Positions 1-10,500 of a DNA stretch of 64,000 nt are shown piece after piece (within the stretch, counting starts at the first letter, position 1; each line of letters begins with the position of its first letter). Under the pieces are notes generated by a model that was not told the DNA's origin, did no database searches, and was given only the letters and a program-made list of their open reading frames with translations. The stretch lies in contig NC_085137.1 of assembly GCF_035046485.1 (NCBI RefSeq), positions 318,104,739 through 318,168,738 of the forward strand, given 5' to 3'. The DNA is from Aedes albopictus (lineage: Eukaryota > Arthropoda > Insecta > Diptera > Culicidae). The translations under genes and the position numbers were made by a program.

Positions 1-860
1 TCTATCCTTCACAACAACAACCTGACAAGCAAAGTCACTTTACTTGCGGAATAATCGGTCAGGCTATTTTTCCGGAAAGTAAAAGTGACAGCTAGTTTGA
101 TCGACTCAATCATCACCATCATCAATGATCATCGATTATTCCGTTTCAGCTGCGTACTGCTCAAGTAATTTTGAGAGCGAAATCATTCCGTGACCATTTC
201 TTGGCCTATCTTTTTCCACAGTACTTTTCAGGTCCGTACCGCCCATATGGAACTGAAAAACTGTGCAAAGTTTCAGCTCAATAGAAAATCATGAATTAAA
301 AAAAGTCCTAAATTTTGATGCTGTTGCTTGGAATCGCTCAGTTAGCGTTTTTGACTCAATTATTTATTCTTTCTAGCTGAAATAGCATTATCAACAACAT
401 GCAGTTCTGTTTTTGGACATTGATTTGCTTTTTGTTGAGTTTCCGAAATGTGTCCCGTATTTAAACGGGACAAATCTGGTCAGCCTACTGCTCTTTTATT
501 TTCGCATTTTGCTATTTCGGTATTTCAGTGCCGTATTTGATATACATGATTGATAAGTAACAGGTCTTTTTATCGAATCTATATCGAATGAACTACTTCT
601 ATTGGATTTGATCCTAGGTTAATAGCTCCCAAATTTCCTATACGTCATGTGGTGACCAATCGATTCACTTTGCAGTGAAAATTCGAAGTGTGGCTTCGTC
701 ATATCTTCACCTTAATGGCGTCGATGAGCTCCGTATTGAAGATCCAATTGTGAGGCCAAAGACCAAATTTGGGCTTTGGTGTGGTCTCCATACATGAATT
801 AAATACCGCTTTAATCTGACGATAAAGACCTTCAATGATTGAGTGTTCTCCACTGATACA
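1..860. other. AT-rich stretch with no recognised gene
   Basis: I see no coding or repeat signature that I can defend here. The short open frames are not conserved-looking and lie in AT-rich DNA upstream of the retrotransposon remnants that follow. Confidence 0.4.
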
Positions 861-865
861 CACTG

Positions 866-1170
866 CACTGGCGTACAGCACTACAGCAGCACATATTTCA
901 CGTTTGAGTTGATAATTCGGATTTTGGTGCGTTGTTGACTAATCTTCCTGTTTTTCCAAACATTTTTTGAATTCACAAAAGCAGCTCTCACCTTCGCGAT
1001 CCGTGTCGTGCCCCTATTTCGATCTAGGCGCCGGCATCGGCCGCCATTTGACTACCAAGATATTGAAAGTTTTCAACATTCTCTCCAGTCTCCTGCTTAT
1101 TCAGCTATTATTAAACTGGAAGGGTTGACCGTGTTTGCATCCAAAGATTTGGTCTTGTTGACGTAGATGG
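866..1170 (-). pseudogene. Degenerate non-LTR reverse transcriptase C-terminal fragment
   Basis: Reading the minus strand with frameshifts gives NKTKSLDANTV, then ENVENFQYLGSQMAADAGA, then a stretch like KVRAAFVNSKNVWKNRKIS and TKIRIINSNVKYVLL. These are the typical blocks just after the reverse transcriptase catalytic region in RTE-like non-LTR retrotransposons (KTK, YLGS, the A-F-LxxxW block and TKIRIFNSNVxxVLLYG). Stops and frame changes show it is dead. Its 5' part is missing, and the piece is separate from the Jockey-type fragment that follows. The family is inferred from motif order only. Confidence 0.6.
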
Positions 1171-1721
1171 GACAGGAAACAAAGCTTAATACTAATATCA
1201 CAATACTACACGACCAACTCTTGTAAAAGGGGGTTTACAGAGGAAGAGTAACTCTGCAGGAATTTGGGAACCAGCCTCTGGAATCAGTCGTCGATCCGTT
1301 CAACACCGGCAAGCCTGTGAACATCATCCGTCGGTAAAAGGGGCACAGATCCAGCATCATTTTCAAAAGACGGTTTTGCTTGACTTGTATTTTGTTCCGG
1401 TGACACTGTGCACAGTCGAACCAAGCAGGGAATCCAGCCACCTTAGGCCGGAAAACGGTTTTGTAAAGCAGCACCTTAATAGTGGGATACAGCCTAGAGC
1501 GCCTCTTTATGAGCGGGTAAAGAGTTTTTGTGAGAATATCACATTTCCGGATGCTATTGGTTACGTGACAGCTGAAGTTAAGCTTCTGGTCCAAGGACAC
1601 ACCAAGGTAACCAACGGTTTCGGACCAAGGAATGTCGACACCGTTACAGGAAACTTGAGTTTGAGGCAGGTACCTTGGGCTCCGACGGCGCGTAAAGTAA
1701 ATGGCTTGTGACTTCCATTTA

Positions 1722-1933
1722 TTGTCTATCCGGTTGGAATCAAGACCGACATTCAATCAAATATGGCCATTTTCTTGGTCCACAAGTGTCGCAACTGTTT
1801 CGCATCTAGTGCGCTGTGTTGCTGACAACAACGGGAAGGATGCGCACTACTTTTGACATGATTAAAAAACGTCGCGAGTTGGGTCGCGTCGCGACTTGAT
1901 TGTGCGAAGTCCGGTTTGGTGGCGGCCCGACAA
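1722..1933. mobile_element. 212-bp TA-flanked MITE, copy 1
   Basis: Terminal inverted repeats TTGTC/GACAA are flanked by TA on both sides (1720-1721 and 1934-1935), as in Tc1/mariner-type insertions. It sits inside the reverse transcriptase gene, and the coding frame closes across the TA when it is removed. A second copy of the same length, in the opposite orientation, lies at 13824-14035. It has no coding capacity; the open frame through it is an artefact of the junction. Confidence 0.88.
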
Positions 1934-2581
1934 TACTTTGGTACTCAAGAATGGCGTCCTGAGCTTGTTGCAGTTTGTCCACTACTACATTGGCGTCCCG
2001 ATGTGACACTAAAAATGCAGTGTCGTCTGCAAACAAGTAGTACTGCACTCCTTCCATTTGGACGATGTCGGCCGAAAAGATGTTGTACAGCGTAGGACTT
2101 AGTACGGAGCCTTGCGGTACACCAAACGGAACTTGCATCCGCTCCGAGATACAGCCATTTGCCGAGACTTGGAAGGTCCTGTCCTTTAGGAAGCTGCGAA
2201 TTATCATCAAAAGCATCATAGGGAAGTTTCCGAGGTGCATTTTGTGCAGAATCGCGTCATGCCATACCGAGTCATACGCCTTTTCAACATCAAGGCGTAT
2301 CAGACCCGACGAGTTGCCTTGTTGTAGGTTTCGCCTCACCTTCTTCACCAAGCGTACGATCTGGTGGCTAGTTGAATGACCTTTTTGGAAGCCAAACTGT
2401 TCATGTGGGATGATTCTGGTGGTTTCCAAGTGTCTTTCGATGCGGGTCAATATGACGCGTTCGAAAAGTTTACTCAGAGTTGAAAGAAGGCTAATAGGTC
2501 GGTAATTTGATGGAACAGTTGCATCCTTATTCGCTTTCGGTATCGCGACTACTATTGCGTGTTTCCATTCAACAGGAAAGT

Positions 2582-2934
2582 CACAGCGTGTGTATGGGAG
2601 AAGTTTATAACAAAAAAATGGGCATCGTCAAATTTTTCGCTATTCAAAAATAGAGGCTTTCAGCTTTCATTTGCAGGGTCCCTCAAAAAAATCCACCGAG
2701 GGAGCCCGAACAACTTTTTCAGAATACTGTTTTTCCCCATACAAAATGCACGGTTCCAAATTAATCTCTATTTCTACTTAACAAACATACCCAATTTTTG
2801 TATGAAAAAGTTCCCCCGATGGAATATTTCGATGTTGGGCTTGAATGAAAGCTGGTAGCGTCAACTTTCACGTAGCGTAAAAATTAGCGATGCCCATTTT
2901 TTTGTAATAAATTTGTTCTACCAGACACACCGTG
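2582..2934. mobile_element. 353-bp MITE with AAGT duplication inside the Jockey fragment
   Basis: The ends form a long imperfect inverted repeat starting CACAGCGTGTG on the left and the reverse complement of CACACCGTG on the right. An inner block, ACAAAAAAATGGGCATCG, matches perfectly on both arms (2610-2627 and its complement near 2889-2906). AAGT is duplicated at 2578-2581 and 2935-2938. Removing the element restores the expected reverse transcriptase reading frame. A 4-bp duplication does not fit Tc1/mariner or hAT, so the superfamily is open. Confidence 0.8.
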
Positions 2935-3281
2935 AAGTAGCATAGTTTGAGGCATGCAGAGAAGATTTTGGCGAAGACCACTAAACCTTTCCGAGGGAGG
3001 CGCTTCAACAGCCAGTTGCTGATTCCATCGTGGCCAGGCGATTTCCTGACCTTCAAGTTGCGAATAATATTACCGATTTCCTTGGGACAAACCACTGTTA
3101 ACAACAAGTTTACGCAATAAGGTATCTGATTCAGATTGAAGAAGTGGATGAAAACTGTCGTTTCATTGTAAACAATTTTGTCTACCTGTTGTGCCGGAAA
3201 TGAGGTCAAAAACCCTAATTATTTATATTTCAACCTTTACCAATGCAATGGCTCATCAGATGAGGTCAAAAAGATGTAGAC

Positions 3282-3749
3282 CAGGGGTTCCCAACCATTT
3301 TGAGATGATGACCCCCTTGAGGATTGTCGAAACATCTGGGGCCCAATGATTTTTTTAGAAAAAAATATGAATTAAATGAATGAAACCGAGTTTTTTTTGG
3401 GTAGAGTGACGTAGCCAGAAATTTACTGTGGGAGGGATTTTCGACGATCAATGAAACGTTTTTTTATTCGACACTCACATTTCGTAAACAATGACGTCAT
3501 GTGCATTCAATTTGAGTTATAGCTGAAAAATTGCGGCGCAGTCGAAAATTTTTTCTTCTGAAGGCGTTTTATACTGAAAATTTGTTCCTGAAATTGTGGC
3601 TTTTGAGGGTGGTGGTATACAAAATCAAAAATCGGTATAATTGGCACAAAATAGAATAAAAATTTAACAAGTTTTTGGTAACATCGTGCCCACCTTGGAC
3701 TGGCTTCACGGCCCCCCAGGGGGCCGCGGACCACGGTTGAGAACACGTG
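3282..3749. mobile_element. hAT-type MITE with 8-bp target duplication
   Basis: The ends are CAGGGGTTCCCAACC and, at the right, the complement of CACGTGTTCTCAACC. The 8-bp direct repeat ATGTAGAC flanks them (3274-3281 and 3750-3757). The duplication fits the hAT pattern nTnnnnAn, and CAGGGGTTC-type ends are typical of hAT non-autonomous elements. It is 468 bp with no transposase. Confidence 0.85.
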
Positions 3750-3757
3750 ATGTAGAC

Positions 3758-4809
3758 TATCTATATATCCCCTATAGCATTGGAAATCGAAAAATTTCTC
3801 GTATCAATTGCCCTTCACTTACGAATTCACAATTATTCTCGTCTTCGAATTATCACATACTGTTCTAGTCACCTTTCCCCTAGAGTATCTCTTCATTCAG
3901 TTTGTTAGTACAGTAGGATGCACGTAGAGGCAAGTAACTCGTGAACAAAAGATACTACTAAACATCCAATTTGCTGGATTTTCTTTCCATTAGAAAGTGC
4001 AACGTTCCTACTGAGATTATTTTATTAATTGTATTCGTGTGTTTCGTAATGCTATGTACCTACTACGTGGTGAAATAACATTCAGCATGATTGGAAAACG
4101 AAAACATAGGTGAAATTCTTAGACATGAGTTTTTTTACTCAGTAATTGTTACTAGCGTTTACAGATAGGTATGTAGTATGTAGTTTATTATATGTATTAG
4201 CACATTCAGGAGGGGGCGAGTGTGGGTTGGTTGAGTTTCTCCGACTGATGAGTTTCCGATAAGTAGCTCTTAATCTACTAGATTAGTATTATCTTATATC
4301 CTTTCTTAAATCGAATCGTAATTGAGTAAATTTGCATAGGGCTAAATTTCTAGTTTTCAACCTTCCATCAGATGTGCTCATACAACTTGAATTCTTGATT
4401 GTTGTTTTGCTTACATTTGCACCTGATTAATGGAAGATTTCCATTCGACAGAATCAAGCCGCTCTTTTACCACGTCCGAGTAATAGCATGGCAATTTTAT
4501 TGGGGTGAATATGGTATCTTGAATCTAAATTTAGAACTCAGAGAAATAGTTTTTTTTTTATAAAATCACAATAAAAATGTTACAAGTAGAACATGATTCT
4601 CTATGAGCATGAGTTTGATCGAAGCTTTTTCTCTCACACGACAAACAATTGTATACCTACCAGGGGAAAGTGGTTTGAGAGCAGCTTTTAAACACAACTG
4701 GAAACGGCACAACGAAAAACAAAATGAGTTCCCTATGTGTTAAGTATCTCAAATTCATCGACAATGATAGCGCTCAAAGAGAGAGCAAATTTTTGCACAT
4801 CATTTTGTG
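3758..4809. other. Gene-free stretch downstream of the F-box gene
   Basis: AT-rich DNA between the hAT MITE and the minus-strand F-box gene. It probably includes that gene's 3' untranslated region. A minus-strand AATAAA lies at 4496-4501 and is a possible poly(A) signal. No other structure was found. Confidence 0.4.
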
Positions 4810-6045
4810 TTAATCTTGGCTATATTTGGTACGCTTTGAGCTTCCCGGCATCGGCTCGTCGTAATCCGGCGATGGAACCATGGACGACGAAACTCCGAGA
4901 CTTTCCGTGTTGGCCAGAACCCGTTTCAATATGATGGTAGCCGACCGGGGCTTTATGTTGCGGCTGACCATGGCCGCCCGACTGCTGGCTTTGGGTGTCG
5001 CTTCGGAGGCTGCACCGGATCCCAGTTCCGCACTAGACGGAACACCGAACGCCAGCTGGTTTATGTTCGCTAGCAGTTCGCGATTTTTGGTTTCGGATTC
5101 TTCCAGCCGCCTGCGGAGATCTTTGATTTCGGCACAATTGCGCATAATTTGTGACCGCATTTGTTTCATGAGATTTTTCGAACTTTGCATGGCCGCTACC
5201 AGTTTGTTGATGGTCAATCGCATCTTCCGGGACTTGTTGGTGATCCTGGCGATCGATGCGTTGTTAATACGACTCGCACTGCAAGCCGAAGAGGAACTTT
5301 GGTGACAGTAAAGCTGCTGTGGGGAAGCCTTATGGGGTGAAATCGGAGTCAGTGTGGGGAGAATCAGCTTCTCTCCATTCACATCACAGGGGAGTACGAC
5401 CTCGTTTTGGATGAACCCTGGAGTCGAGAAAGGCAGATGACTTCCGCTCGGATGGTGCACTCCCATTATGCGCTTCAGCCTGTGGGCAATGTTCTCGTCA
5501 AAGTGTTCAATTGCCATCGATGAAATGTCCCGCAATTCCTGTAGAACCTCATGGGCCCTCAAGGGCTTCGATGTGCTCTCAATCAATTTAAGAATGTTGA
5601 ACACTTCATCAATCACTTTTCCCGGGATGAAACAGCACAAGTCCTTATCAATGTACTTTGAGTATGTCATTGAAAGCATCGAAATTCGCGTCTCAATGCA
5701 TGTCAGAATGTCCGAATGCTTAGCCAATGGATGGTTCCTACGCTCGGATTCCCGCCGCGGAAGTTGCGACTTGATGGCCTTTAGATTGGCATTATGCCTC
5801 TTGATCATCTTCATGAAGCCTCGGTTCAACAGCGACTGGCAGACACGGTCGATCTTCCGGCAAACCTAAAAACTCACAAAACATTACCACCGCAATGCAA
5901 AACATATAAAAAGAATCTGACTCACAATTCGCTTCTTTGCAATTTCGTCGTAGCTGAGGTACTCGAACACTTGCTCTATCATACAGTCCGGAAGATCGAG
6001 AAAGTGTATCCCCTGCGACGACGATGGTCCATCGCTCGAGGACAT
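4810..6045 (-). CDS. FBXO28: F-box only protein 28 orthologue, two exons
   Basis: Exons on the minus strand are 5926-6045 (40 codons) and 4810-5865, with a 60-base GTGAGT...TTTTTAG intron. The model gives 391 residues, close to the roughly 370 of vertebrate FBXO28. Residues 15-50 form the F-box (FLDLPDCMIEQVFEYLSYDEI then VCRKIDRVCQSLLNRGF), which in this family binds Skp1 in an SCF ubiquitin ligase. The signature QLPRRESERRNH, the LCCFIPGKVIDE block and HEVLQELRDISSMA follow and identify the family. A coiled coil lies around residues 250-310, and a basic, Ser-rich tail may hold a nuclear signal. The start has a good context (GCCGCC before ATG). It looks intact and is one of two clear host genes in the window. 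Confidence 0.93.
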
Positions 6046-6296
6046 GGCGGCAGCAATCGTTGCGTGGCTTGCACGGATGAATACCCGAAAGATTTTTACT
6101 TGTTAAACTTTCGCAAATTGTACCAAAATTATTTTGGTAACTGGTTTCAAACGCGACGAACAACAATGCAAAATTGCGAAAACAACAAAACGTAACGTTA
6201 ATCACTTTTTCCACTGACAGCTTGTCTTGAGCAGAGACAGAGATCGGAAAACGATAGACTGGCGCTTGGACTGGCGTGCTGACGTTGCCGTAAATA
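6046..6296 (-). promoter_or_regulatory. Upstream region of the F-box gene
   Basis: About 250 bases lie between the start codon and a small MITE. I see no convincing TATA box, so a TATA-less promoter is plausible. The boundaries are inferred only from position. Confidence 0.3.
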
Positions 6297-6405
6297 GGGA
6301 ACTGCATGAAATTCTCTCCTTCTCTTTCACTCTAACAGAAATCTTGTAAACAACAAGGCCACGAAACTTCAAAATCCCATACAAAATCAAAACAGTGCGG
6401 TGCCC
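6297..6405. mobile_element. 109-bp MITE related to the outer foldback element
   Basis: It is flanked by TA (6295-6296 and 6406-6407), with ends GGGAACTGCATG and, at the right, GTGCGGTGCCC. Its body (CTCTTTCACTCTAACAG, GTAAACAACAAGGCC, AAAATCCCATACAAAATC) matches the right arm of the foldback element at 13375-13474 almost base for base. It is therefore a short relative of that element, sitting about 250 bases upstream of the F-box gene. Confidence 0.7.
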
Positions 6406-6658
6406 TATTGAGCAACAATGGTGTACTAGAATGGAGATCATCACTACACTGAACCAAAACTTCATCCGTGCTCTTGACGAAAAACATTCGAAAATCGGAT
6501 AATGATCTTCTTCTTGTTTTTGGCTTTTTGGCAACTAGAACTTGGCAACTCTTCAACTTATGTCATTTTTGTTTTTGCGGCGGTGCTAAATTAGTCTATG
6601 ATGTGATCGGCGTCGCTGATTGGTTGATGGATGTAAACTATAGGGCACTGAATGAAAT

Positions 6659-6897
6659 TGTAGTGTCCGGTGGGACACTTCCGAGCACACCAGCCGAATC
6701 TTGAGCCGAATCCTGCAGCCAAACGCACGCTAACGAGGAGGAGCAAGAGGAGCGATACCTTCTCGCACAAAATGCTTTACAAGACTGACGTTCCATTTCA
6801 TGTTGATCGTTTGCTTTGTTTTTCCGGTGATGCATCTCCGCAACTGACGCTATATGCCCTATTAATCTTTTTCTATCTATCTCTCTCAACCCCTACA
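6659..6897 (-). repeat. TRIM-like element LTR (left copy, its 3' LTR)
   Basis: 239 bases, TGTAG...CTACA read on either strand. It appears identical to 12602-12840. The open frame within it occurs in both copies and is not a separate gene. Confidence 0.8.
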
Positions 6898-7133
6898 TTC
6901 TCCCCCTGTCCTACTCTCTAAGATCCTTTAAAGTAAGCTTTTCATCATGATCAAATAAACAATCATAGCAGGACGGAACCGCAACCCGTCACTGTCTCAT
7001 TGACCAGACCAGCTCCGTCAATCAACAAACAAATCCAAACAAAACAAAAATCACCCGTACTGCACCGACTGCACCAGCCCCACACGCCGCCGGCACACAC
7101 CTGAAGCTACGGAAGCCAAACACTGGATGGAGT

Positions 7134-7286
7134 TGTTATAATGGGTAAAAATACTTTGTATTCTTTTGGGTAATTTCTTAATGGTAAATGATCAATATCG
7201 ATACAGTGTGTACATGCAAAGAAAGATCTAAATAAAATCGCCAGTCTTGAGCGTAGCCTGAAACCACGCGTTTGCATATCATAACA
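7134..7286 (+). repeat. 5' LTR of Ty3/gypsy-type element
   Basis: 153 bases from TGTTATAATGG to CATATCATAACA. It looks base-for-base identical to the 3' LTR at 12341-12493. The 5-bp target repeat GGAGT precedes it (7129-7133) and follows the 3' LTR (12494-12498). Confidence 0.92.
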
Positions 7287-7301
7287 TGGTGACAGAAGTG
7301 G
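7287..7301 (+). other. Primer-binding site
   Basis: TGGTGACAGAAGTGG begins directly after the 5' LTR. The leading TGG pairs with the CCA end of a primer tRNA. I have not assigned the tRNA. Confidence 0.7.
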
Positions 7302-7548
7302 TATTTTCGTAGTTTTTCGGTCGAACTATCGCGGAAAATAGTACGGAAAAGCGAAATAAGGCATTACCGAACAATCCTGCAGTGGAATTCCGGAGGTGCG
7401 ACGGTTCCCTAGCCAAGAAGCGCTGAGGGAGATTGTCGGCAGCAGCACGGAGGGGGTTTAACCATTCGAGAAAGTGAGGTTATGAGAAACTGCGAGAGAA
7501 GATGTTTGGGCTCGGAAGCGGCAGCCTAGCTGTGAAGATCTCTGTGAA

Positions 7549-10500
7549 ATGAGTGTAAATGTCAAAAACAAGTGGCAGCAGAAGCAAGAAGAAGAGAAAA
7601 CAACAACAAGTGATCGCACAAAACAAGTGAAGATGATGGCATTGGGAGTGCACCCGCCAAACTTTCTAGACTTGGCGAGCAAAACGCTGTCCGAAGACTT
7701 TGCCGATTTTCGACAAGCATGGGAGATTTATGTTGTCGCCGTGGAGATCGAAGACAAAAGCGATGTGATAAAAGTACACTCAGAAAAAATAACATATTAA
7801 ATTTAAAAGTTCTGCACTTAGATTGTGACCAGTTGCTTTTACACTTGGAAAATATGTGCAGCGCTATCAAATCTTTGCCGATTCAATCATGATAGAATTT
7901 ATGTGCGTAGCTATTTGTTTTCAATAGTTTAGTGCATAGCTTACATTATGATGAATAATGAGCTTATTTACACGTGGGATTAGCATCAAAATATAAATAA
8001 ATACAAATTTTGCATAATCTACGATCGAGCTGCTTTTATTTGTTAACTAAAGTGATCAATTTGGACTCTGCCAGGCTGTTATCTGATCAAAAGGCACATC
8101 CTCATCGCAGCTGCATCCGGCAGCTTCCAAATCGTCAACGCGTTCGTCCTTGGTGACGGTGGAGGAGCAGCGACAATTTGGTGCTATTCTACAAAAAATA
8201 CAAGAGGAGTGTAAGTAGTTTGAAGAGGTTCTTAAAGTTTGAATAAGAAGTTCACTACATACCTTCAAAAACAGCAAGCGACTCGGGCGACGGAGCACTA
8301 CGTATGCAAAAGATTTTTTTAATTGTCGGCAACAAAATGTGCGTTTTCTGAGCGCGCCATGTTCGTTTCAGGTTTGTTATGTTTGTGCTTGGATTTTATG
8401 TTGACCGGGTTGCTTTTTATCTTGCCACACTCTGAATATATTATTGGAAGAATGAAATATAATAGTGCAATTTTTCATTTTCATTAGTTGCACTTAGAAC
8501 GATTTTTTTCTCACTCGTTCGCAATCTATGTGCTTTCTGCACTTAGATTCTATCAGTAAATTAATTTGAGTGTAGCATTGCTGAAGAACTTCCTAGGGAC
8601 GGAAGCAGTGAAAGTGTTGAATACGCTACTCGCGCCGGCGGCACAAATAACAACAGCAGCAATTTTGGCTGCACTCGCCGGGTACTGTGTGCCACAGACA
8701 AATGAAACGTACGAACGGTACATATTCAATACGGCCGTGCAGGGAGAGGGAGAAGATATCAACAAGTTCGTCACGCGGTTGCGAAAACTATCGGAAAGTT
8801 GCAATCACGGACAGTTGAAAGATTCGCTCATTCGGGATCAGATCGTAGTGGGAATTCGGTCGGATGACACGCGAAAAACACTTTTGAAGACGGCAAATTT
8901 GACTCTAATGGCGGCCATCGACACCTGTCGCGCCCAGAAGCTGGTTGAGGACAGGATGGCAGCTATGTGCATCAAAGAGGAGCCGCGCGATCCGGAGCCA
9001 ATGCAGGAAGTGATAGCAAAAGTGAGCACAAGTGCGCGGAAAAAGTTTGAACCACTCGGTGCAGTATGTAAGTACTGTGGGCGGAAAGACCACAGAGCCG
9101 GTGATAGGGACAGTTGCCCGGCAAACGGCGTGACCTGCCGAAGGTGCGGAAAACCAAATCATTATGCCAGAATGTGCAAAATGAGAAGCGATAACGATCA
9201 CGCGGGGGGATCGCGAGATGCATCGTCGTCGTTCAGCAAGCCCAAAAGTGCGAAAATGGTGAAGATGATTGAAGAAAACGGCGAAGACAGCGATGATGCA
9301 GATTACATCACCAGCATTGAAGAGGTGAACGTTGTGGAAAAGAAGATTACGACCTCGTTGGGTTTCGCTGTGAAGAGAGGTGAAGAGTTGAAGAAAGTGT
9401 GCTGCCAAATTGATACCGGGGCTTCCTGCAATGTAATCGCTCGTGAAAATCTGAAGCGATTGATGGGAAAAGTGCAATTGGAGCCCAGCACGACGAAGTT
9501 GCGTGGGTTTGGCGGCCAAATAATTTCAGCTGTGGGAAAAGTGATTCTTCGGCATGAAAGTGAAGGTAAAAAGTATAAAGTGGTGTTTCAAGTGGTCGAT
9601 TTGGCACCAGGCGTGCTCAAAATGCCATTGCTTGGGTTCAAAAGTTGCATTGCGCTGGGCATAGTCAGTGTAAAGGATGTAAGAGTGTGTGAAGAAGAAA
9701 AGAAGAATGAGGTAGGGAAAACAGTGAAAAATGAAGAAGCGGAAATGATTGTGAAGAAGTACGAAGAAGTGTACAATGGAGATGGAAAACTGGCAGGACA
9801 GGTGGGCATCGAACTGGAGCAGTGCGTGCCAAAACAGCAAGAACCGCGACGAGTGCCAGTTGCGGTGAGAGACGGACTAAAGCGTGAACTTGACGATCTG
9901 GAGAAGAGAGGGGTCATTGCGAAAATTGAAGAACCGACAGACTGGATATTCCAGGCGAAGCTGCAACAAGCGTTGCACGGCTTGAAGGGAATAGAGGTGT
10001 TAGTGGACGATATTTTGTGTGTTGGACGTGGCGCAACGAACGAAGAAGCGATAGCAGACCACAACAGAAACCTGGAGGCGCTACTGCAGCGCTGTCAGAG
10101 AATGGGAATCAAGCTGAATCGGTCGAAAAGCAGGCTGAACCAAACAGAAGTTTGCTTTTTCGGTCATGTGCTGTCGAGCGAAGGACTCAAACCGGATCCG
10201 AACAAAACAGCGGCGATCCGAAATATGCCGGAACCAAAGGATGCGGCGGAGCTACAACGGTTCCTCGGCCTAGCAACGTATATGGCCAAATTCATCCCGA
10301 AGCTGTCGGAACTGAGCCGACCACTCAGAGAAGCACTGAGTTCGGAAGATTGGCAGTGGGGAAAACAGCAAGCAGATGCCTACGGCGCGCTCAAGAAGCA
10401 AATCGCCGAAATTACAGTGCTGAAATACTACAACCCAAAAGTCGCAGCAACCATACAGTGTGACGCCAGTAGCTTTGCGTTGGGCGCTGTACTGCTACAG

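Larger units (their letters stand above)
1235..3209 (-). pseudogene. Jockey-clade non-LTR retrotransposon pol fragment, split by two MITEs
   Basis: On the minus strand three blocks are collinear. Block one (about 2935-3209) has KSPGHDGISNWLLK, the PGxDGI motif at the start of reverse transcriptase. Block two (1934-2581) has FGFQKGHSTSHQ, LDVEKAYDSVWHD (catalytic Asp), GVPQGSVLSPTLYNIF and YYLFADDTAF, the FADD catalytic box. Block three (1235-1721) has AIYFTRR, VGYLGVSLD and PAWFDCA, as in the Jockey-clade C-terminus. Removing the two inserted elements at 1722-1933 and 2582-2934, with one copy of each target duplication, makes the blocks continuous and in frame. No ORF1 or endonuclease is seen, so the copy is 5'-truncated. 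It is non-functional. Confidence 0.85.

Noticed and set aside
6638..6889. 83-codon minus-strand frame, repeated at 12530-12832
   Set aside because: It lies in the LTRs of the TRIM-like element, so its repetition is explained by the LTR pair. There is no domain, and it runs past the LTR ends into unrelated sequence.
8905..10064. Minus-strand frames up to 204 codons across gag-pol
   Set aside because: Shadows of the gypsy-type gag-pol frame.
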